Below are positions 57,680 to 64,000 of a DNA stretch of 64,000 nucleotides, one piece after another (within the stretch, counting starts at the first letter, position 1; each line of letters opens with the position of its first letter). A program made the position numbers and the translations under genes. The stretch is from Rhizophagus irregularis. Lineage: Eukaryota > Glomeromycota > Glomeromycetes > Glomerales > Glomeraceae. Location of the stretch: NCBI RefSeq assembly GCF_026210795.1, contig NC_089430.1, positions 3,596,001 to 3,660,000 on the forward strand, in the 5' to 3' direction. Under the pieces are notes generated by a model. That model ran no database searches. It saw nothing but the letters and a program-made list of their open reading frames with translations, and had not been told where the DNA came from.

Positions 57680-59876
57680 CAAAAATTTCTAAGTGCTCGT
57701 ACAAATACTAACATTTCCCCAGTTGCTTTCCTCTTTGCTGAGCTTTATACTATAACAATACCTCTAGCTCTTTCTGTTATTAACCCGGATATTCCACCGC
57801 CACCGCGTCCTGACACTTCTGCTCCGTCTGGAGACCGACCTTTGTCTCCATCCAATACCGCTGGCGCGCCTAACAAACGTTCGCGTATTGTCTCTGATGA
57901 CTCTATGAATGTTGATATAACTTCACCCTCTACTCCTGCTTCCAGCCTCATTTCCACTGTTCCTTCTGGCCTTCCTATTAATAGAGTTCCTGTTATTACT
58001 CGACCTCCTCCTACTAATACGTCTTTAGATTCTTCTATACATGCCCACTCCCTTCCTGTTTCTACAAACCCTTCCCCTAATGACAAAGGTAAATCTGTTG
58101 CCTTTGATATCCCTGAACGTTGGCCATCTCCCGATGGTAATGCTGCCGCTATCAAATCTGCACCATCTCGTTATTATGCTGCGGCCTATTTACGCAACGC
58201 GCCTGACGCGTTTAAAACTAAATTCACTACCAATCGCTTCATGTATGACGAAGTGGATTGTTCACTCTCCCAATATTCCTCCTATGGTGCCCGCGCACAC
58301 TGCGATGGATCAGGCGATAATAAAAAGATCCTTGTCTTCTTCAATGATCAACATGATTTTACCGATTGTGTCAGCTCCCCACGTGCAGATCTTCTCAATT
58401 TAGTCTTCACTCACTATTCCCCTGCAGATGCCAAACTCAGTGACGAAGCGAAGTCTTTGTTTGTCACTGACATCCCACTTTTCCTAAATGAGACGCAAGT
58501 CCGCCAGGCATTTTTCCGATATGGCACTGTGATCAAGTGTAAACTCACCCCTAAAAAACATTACTATAATGGTCATATTCAATTTTCCTCCGCGAATGCA
58601 ATTACCCAATTTAACGATATCTGGGTGATCATTTGCCTAGAAAATTCCTTACGTGTCTGTCCGGCATTTTTCTCAAAATCCCAACGCAATAGCCGAAGAG
58701 AGCATGTCACCATTTTTGCCGGTATTCCAAAGAATATCAAAGAAGCTGACCTTTTAGAAATTGCTACTTAAGTCAATGCTAAAGCCTTTAATGTCCCCTT
58801 TCTATCAATTCTTACAAGCCCAAACCTTATGTTTATTTAAACTTCTCTTCGTTTGATACCCTTGAGGCAGCGAAAGAGTTATCTGTGGCTTTCCGCGGCA
58901 AAGGTTTAACATGGCACCCTCCTAATGAAGCTCACACTTTATGTCATGTTTGCGGACGTTCAGGTTGCTCCCTTCTGTATGTAACCCCTGTCCCGCACGC
59001 AAAGTGGATGATCGCCTTAACAAACTATATTCACGCTTTAATACTGGCCCTCAACGTGGTCATCAAGATTCACGCCAATCACGTGATAAATCTACTTCCC
59101 GCTCAAGATCGAGATCTACCTCTAGATCCCGTAATAATTCATCCTCGTCCAGATCTAACAACAACAATAATAATATTAATACTTCCCGTCCTAATGTTTC
59201 TAACTGTAAAAATCAGTCCAATAACAATAATACCAACTCTAGGAACAATGCCAATTCTTCTGGCTCTACTCAATCTTCACATACTCTTCGCCCTAATGAT
59301 ACTACATCTACTTCCCCAAATAACCATCCTAATTGTACGCTTCCTCAACACATCATTGATGAGTTAAAGGCGTGGATTGAAAAGATTGCTCACACACTTA
59401 ATACTTTAGAGGAAACTGTCTCCTGGATGAATGATACTATCACGGCCCATGAGTATAAGTTATCTGAACTTAAATCAATGATGAATTATGACAACCCTGG
59501 TGACTCTGATTTGTATCCACCTTGTGATGATCCTGAAATTCAAGAAAATTCTTATAATAGAGGATGGGATGATATCCCAGCCCAAGACACGAATTCTGGA
59601 TTCAATCTTCCTCCCCATACTTCCCCTTCTATTATGGATACTTCTCCTGATGCTTCTTTTTCAGCTTTGAATCCTAACTCCGTCTTATCACGCAGACATG
59701 TCTTATTACTTAACTCCCGCCATAATATCATTACCCCCGATGCTACTACTTCCCGTCTGCAATTGGAAATTTCTAATGTCACTAATGTGCAAAAGAATCT
59801 TTCTACACAACTTGGTTCGATTATAGAAAAGTTGGACTCCTTCTCTCCCTCAAAACCCTCCCCTTCCAATGATTGA
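57680..59876 (+). pseudogene. LINE ORF1 with RRM-like domains, zinc knuckle and coiled coil
   Basis: A Pro/Ser-rich N-terminus leads to an RRM-like region ('SLFVTDIPLFLNETQVRQAF', 'RYGTVIKCKLTP') and a second one starting 'HVTIFAGIPKNIKEADLLEI'. It is broken by TAA at 58768 and by frame changes between 58,790 and 58,970. A zinc-knuckle-like 'LCHVCGRSGC' with 'VCNPCPARK' then an Arg/Ser and Asn-rich linker ('RSRSRSTSRSRN') follow. Next is a coiled coil ('LKAWIEKIAHTLNTLEETVS') and a Ser-rich end that stops at TGA 59874. In LINEs such ORF1 proteins coat the RNA and act as chaperones. The first in-frame ATG is internal (about 57,905). The first half is in another frame than the second, so at least one frameshift is present. 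Confidence 0.78.
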
Positions 59877-62800
59877 ACACCAATCTATATCGGGTGTACC
59901 ACAGGGATTTCACCCCCTAATAGTGCGATACCAAATTTTAATAGTCCCAATAATCCTTCTTCTCCTTCTTCCCCTCTTATTAATTTTGGACAAATCAATG
60001 TTAATGGTTTGTGCTCCCCTGTTCGTCAATTACATTTGTTAAATTATTTTCTTCATTCTTCTTTTGGCGTTTTATCTTTAAATGATACTCGTCTTACTTC
60101 TTCCAGTGCTAAATTTATTTATCAAAATGAACATTCCCAACATAATTTTAAGTCCTATTAGGCTCCTTCCCCTTCTAATTTGCGACCACATGATGGTGTT
60201 GGTCTTTTACTTCGCCATCCTTTACATAAACATGTTCAGAAGATTAATCCTTGGCAAGGTCGTCTTTTAAAATTGGATCTTTTTTTTCATCAAACAAAAA
60301 TTTCCATTATTTCTGTCTATATTCCTCCTTATCATTCTATTCATTACAAATAACGTGATGCTATTTTTGCACAACTTAATTTATGGCTTGATAAAACCCG
60401 TTCTAATAATTATCATGTAGTCATCCTTGGTGATTTTAATGCGAATGAAATTTCACATTCACATCTCCCCCAACATCATTTGAAAATTTTACGATCACTC
60501 TATTCTCGATATTTTACGGATCATCAATCCCATATTTCTTCAATTTCAGGTCCTAGTTCTACTTTTTATCATCAGAATGGTTCTTCAAGACTTGATTATA
60601 TTTGGTCATCCCCTGGATTTCCTGCTCCCAGTCTTTTCTCTCATGTTGAATCTTGTCCTAAGTTGAATGATAATCAATTTACTGATCACCGGGTCCTTTT
60701 TACAGCCTTCGATTTTAGCTCTTGTTTCGCTACTTTAGCCAAAGCTAGATTAAAGCAGAAAAGTGAACAACGCACCATTTTTCTGTATAAAAATTTAACA
60801 GAAGATACTTGGGCCACATTTTCCAATGAAGTAAACTTACGTCTCGAGTTGTATTTGACCACACACCATCCTTCCATATCTTCACTCTCAGTTCTCTCAT
60901 TAGACAAACTTTGGCACGCTCTTAAACGTTCTATTCTTGGAGGTGCCATAGATTCTTTACCATTCCAACACGTATCCAATACCCATCATCATAAATATTC
61001 TCCTGAGCTTACAATGCTTATTGCTATCAACAAATTTTTGGATAGATTATTGTTTAAATTGACCACATCTAGGACTAATCGTCCCGCTCAGATTTCACAA
61101 ATGATTAATTCTTTACCTACACAATTAATTCTTTTGAAATCTCTTTTAGCAGATTATACTATACCTATTTATAGTACAACACCACTTTCTGCTTTTGTCA
61201 AATTTTTGCATTCACAAAAAGCTTTGGTTTCTGCTTATCTTTCCACGCAATTTCATCAACATTGTGTGGATTCCATTGAATATTATACTGCTCTTAGAGA
61301 TGAACATTTCTCTACGTCGCCGGGTTCTTTTATTTCTTTAGCTCTATTAGTGGAACATCGCTCTATCGTTCTTGATAGAGTTTTGGTTGTAATTGACTTC
61401 AAACCTACATTACTTACTGATTCTTCAGATATCAAACAAGCTGCCATCAAACATTTCCAATCAGTTGTTACTCCTCCTTTGGTTCAGCATTCTTCCACAG
61501 ATGAATTTCCTCCACGTTGGCAAAGAGCATATACTCCTATTTCTGACATTGACTCATCTTTATATAACTCGGTCATGTCTTCTATTCTGGAAGAAGAATG
61601 GAAGAACACTATCCAGTCTATGCCTCAACAAGAAAAGTTCTCTGGTCCTTCCAAGATCTCTTATGAGATTAAGGTTGCTTGTCTAAACCTCTTCAAAATC
61701 CTACGATTAGTTTTGTCAAAATTTTACTATAGATTTATTATAGTTTTGGCAGAGTTTCGGCAGTTTCGGCATTTATAATAAGTTTCGGCAGTTTCGCCTT
61801 TCTCCAAAGTTTCGCCAGTTTTTTAATATAACTTTAATATAGTTTCGGCAGAATTTCGCTTTTCGGTGAAACGCCATCTTGCCTAAACCCCTAGGTTTCG
61901 GCAAGCAACCTTATATGAGATGCTCAAACATTTAACTGGAGAAGCTTTCAATTTGTCCCTTATATTAGCTAATGCCTGCCTCACTCATGGAGATATTCCT
62001 GCTGATTGGCGTGAAGCGCTTGTTTATCCCATTCCGAAGCCTCATGAATTTGACGCCCAATTAAAGAATACGCGTCCTATTACTCTGTTAGAAACTGTGC
62101 AGAAATGTGTGGTTAAATTCGTTACAACTCGACTTTCAAAAATCCTAGCTGATAACCAAGTGCTTCAAGGTGGTAATTTTGCTGGATTACCAGGCGGTTC
62201 TACTGACATTCCTATTAAAATGCTTGATGCTATTATTCATCAACGCCGTTTTGACAAAACTGATGACCAAGAGTTATGGATTGTTTCTCAAGACATTTCT
62301 AAGGCCTTTGACTCGATTGATTTAAATATGCTCAAATTAGCTTTAATCCGTTTACATATTCCACCTTTGTTGACCAAATTTATTATTAATCTTTTTACAA
62401 GACGCAACAACAAAATTATTACACATTATGGGGATACCTCTGGATATAGAGTTAGAATTGGTATTGACCAGGGTGAAATTATTTTCCCGTTATTATGGGT
62501 AATTTACTTAGATCCTTTGCTCACAACACTTAATCGAGAAGATTGTGATCCCTTTATTTTGAAATCCTCTGCATTATTGGATTATTCTTCGTTTGAATAT
62601 GAATAACATAATCTTCCTGTTTCACATATTACATTTATGGATGACTCTACATTGATTGCTTCATCTAAACGAGGAATTGAAGATCGCCTTTCAATCACTG
62701 CTGAATTTTATACTCTAAATAATACTCAAGCTAATTCAGCAAAATATATCCTTCTTTCTTCTGAACAAATTTCTCAAACTATAGTGTTTGATCTTTTCCC

Positions 62801-64000
62801 ATCTCCTTTAATCCCTATTTGTTCCCTTACTTTAAAGGCGTTAACTTTATCCAAATCTTTCCATTTTTTAGGTGTTTGGTTTTGCCTTTCAGCTTCTTCT
62901 CGCTTTGTTCATGATCAATGCACTTCCATGGTCAAAGACATGGCTGCCCTACTTAGCCCTAAAAAACTTTTGGCACAACATGTGGCTTATCTTTATAATA
63001 TTGTTCTACTTTCAAGGCTAGAATTTCGCCTACAAACCACGTTATTTGCTGAATCCACCATTAACCATATGGTTTTCCCAATGCTTTCTCTCATTCAACA
63101 GAAGGCTGGTTTTGCCTCAACAACTCCTCTTTCCGCACTTTTTACATTGTTGCCATTTTCAATCCAACAAGCATTTGGTCGATTTTTATCGTCTCATGTG
63201 GCTTCACGACAAAGAATTTTTTCTCATCCTTTATATAAAACCTTTGCCAATTATGTAATTACTTATCTCCAAGGCTTTCTAGATTGTGATGCCTGTCCTT
63301 CTACTATTGATTTAGAACCATGGTCCCATACCTTTTCTCTTCGCACACATTCTTTATTTAATTTTTTATTGTTCTCTTCTCGATTGAAAATCACGTGGTC
63401 TTTATTATTCTGACCTCCGAAAAAGGATCTACGTCCGGCGATTCCACTCTGGTCTATTTTACCTAAAGATTTATTTACTTCCATGAAAAATGTTCGAAAC
63501 AATTTTGGTACTCGTTTTCTTGCCCAACTGGTTACTCCATGTGGCTCCACCGCTCCAGACTTCTTTCATGGAAAGATTTACACTTTCTTAAACGAGTTTC
63601 GAACAAAGGATCTGTGCCTGCTTGGTTTACTTATTTATTTAATTTTGTTATTATTTCTAATTCTCCTTCCTTTTTTGTTTTACCGCAATTTAGAATACCT
63701 AATTCCCATACTGTAGCTTCTATCCATTTTATAGATATTAGTCGAAATTATTTGTTTAATCTCCAATGGGCTATTTCTTTTAATCGTAATACTAATTCTT
63801 TTCTCGTTGGCCGTGTGATCATTACCTATCCTGCTCCATGCAATGAAGCTCTTATTTCACATTGGATTGTGTCATCTGTTGATGACTTATTATCCGATTT
63901 TACTGCATGCCAAGGTTGTGCCTCTGCTATTCCACGATCCTCAACTTCCAAGACATTGCTTAAATGGTGTCCCTCTGAAAAGTGCTTTTCTTATGTGTCT
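59877..64000 (+). pseudogene. LINE ORF2: endonuclease and reverse transcriptase, broken and partial
   Basis: The endonuclease motifs are present in order: 'GQINVNGL', 'LNDTRL', 'ILGDFNANE', 'SRLDYIW' and 'DHRVLF' (about 59,985-60,710). The reverse transcriptase begins near 61,640 ('GPSKISYE') and continues after the MITE with 'ADWREALVYPIPKP', 'RPITLLETVQKCVVK', 'SQDISKAFDSI', 'GIDQGEIIFPLLW' and the catalytic 'FMDDS' at about 62,635. Lesions: TAG 60159, TAA 60351, the MITE at 61670, TAA 62604, TGA 63411 and a frameshift near 63,600. Beyond this the C-terminal frame stays open to the window edge. The reading frame is the same as that of the second half of ORF1. Confidence 0.88.
61670..61913. 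mobile_element. 244-bp hAT-type MITE inside the LINE reverse transcriptase
   Basis: The ends TAAGGTTGCTTG (61670) and its inverted copy (ending 61913) are flanked by perfect 8-bp repeats TATGAGAT (61662-61669 and 61914-61921). The interior is rich in 'gtttcggcagtttcggca'. Removing the MITE and one target copy restores the LINE frame exactly. The TIR equals that of the two-gene element at 29100-34530, so it is most likely a deletion derivative or relative mobilised by the same transposase. Confidence 0.93.

Larger units (their letters stand above)
57641..64000 (+). mobile_element. Non-LTR retrotransposon (LINE), decayed, continues past window end
   Basis: Plus-strand order: ORF1-type RNA-binding protein, apurinic-type endonuclease, reverse transcriptase, C-terminal region. 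The 5' boundary is uncertain; the frame is open from about 57,680 but has no ATG there, so the 5' end may be truncated. The 3' end lies beyond 64,000. Stops, frameshifts and a MITE disable it. Confidence 0.88.

Overview
The window reads as nuclear DNA of a filamentous fungus. It is very AT-rich, has many short GT-AG introns (many with GTAAGT donors and TACTAAC-like branch sites), and most of it is transposon and satellite DNA. The mix of compact intron-rich genes, abundant hAT/MITE and LINE remnants and a long kelch membrane protein suggests an arbuscular mycorrhizal fungus such as Rhizophagus. That taxon call is from memory of the group, not from a search.

Layout. (1) 1-2.4 kb is AT-rich intergenic DNA with a short tandem repeat and two transposon relics. 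(2) 2.4-17.7 kb is a gene island of six intact housekeeping genes: an AMSH-type JAMM deubiquitinase (-), mitochondrial ATP synthase subunit d (+), the cohesin subunit Scc3/STAG (-), peroxin-12 (-), a WDR89-like WD40 protein (+) and a CMGC protein kinase (-). Two gene pairs are divergent over less than 175 bp and two are convergent, one with only 83 bp between stops. (3) 17.7-43.9 kb is transposon and repeat territory: a MITE that broke an old ORF, a triple nest (MITE inside a hAT transposon inside another MITE), a 5.4-kb two-gene hAT-type element sitting in a minisatellite, and long arrays of exon-like units on both strands. (4) 44.1-46.8 kb is a single intact kelch/cytochrome-b561-like membrane protein gene. 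(5) 46.8-52.3 kb is AT-rich DNA with a hAT MITE and two fold-back elements. (6) 52.3-56.8 kb is a GC-richer tandem array of about 1-kb units carrying Pol III B-box-like motifs, preceded by an AT-decayed copy. (7) 57.7-64 kb is a decayed LINE, running off the window, whose reverse transcriptase is split by a 244-bp MITE.

The main unusual results are these. Several elements have exact terminal inverted repeats and perfect 8-bp target duplications, which gives a relative order of insertions. The small MITE in the LINE shares its terminal repeat with the 5.4-kb element, so the two look like a non-autonomous/autonomous pair. That larger element also carries a second gene with an RS-like tail. Arrays of 36-48-nt exon-like units are bounded by acceptor, donor and (in the clearest array) an exact TACTAAC branch-site motif; they are not explained by any gene here. 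No complete transposase remains: every mobile-element ORF is broken by stops, frameshifts or insertions.
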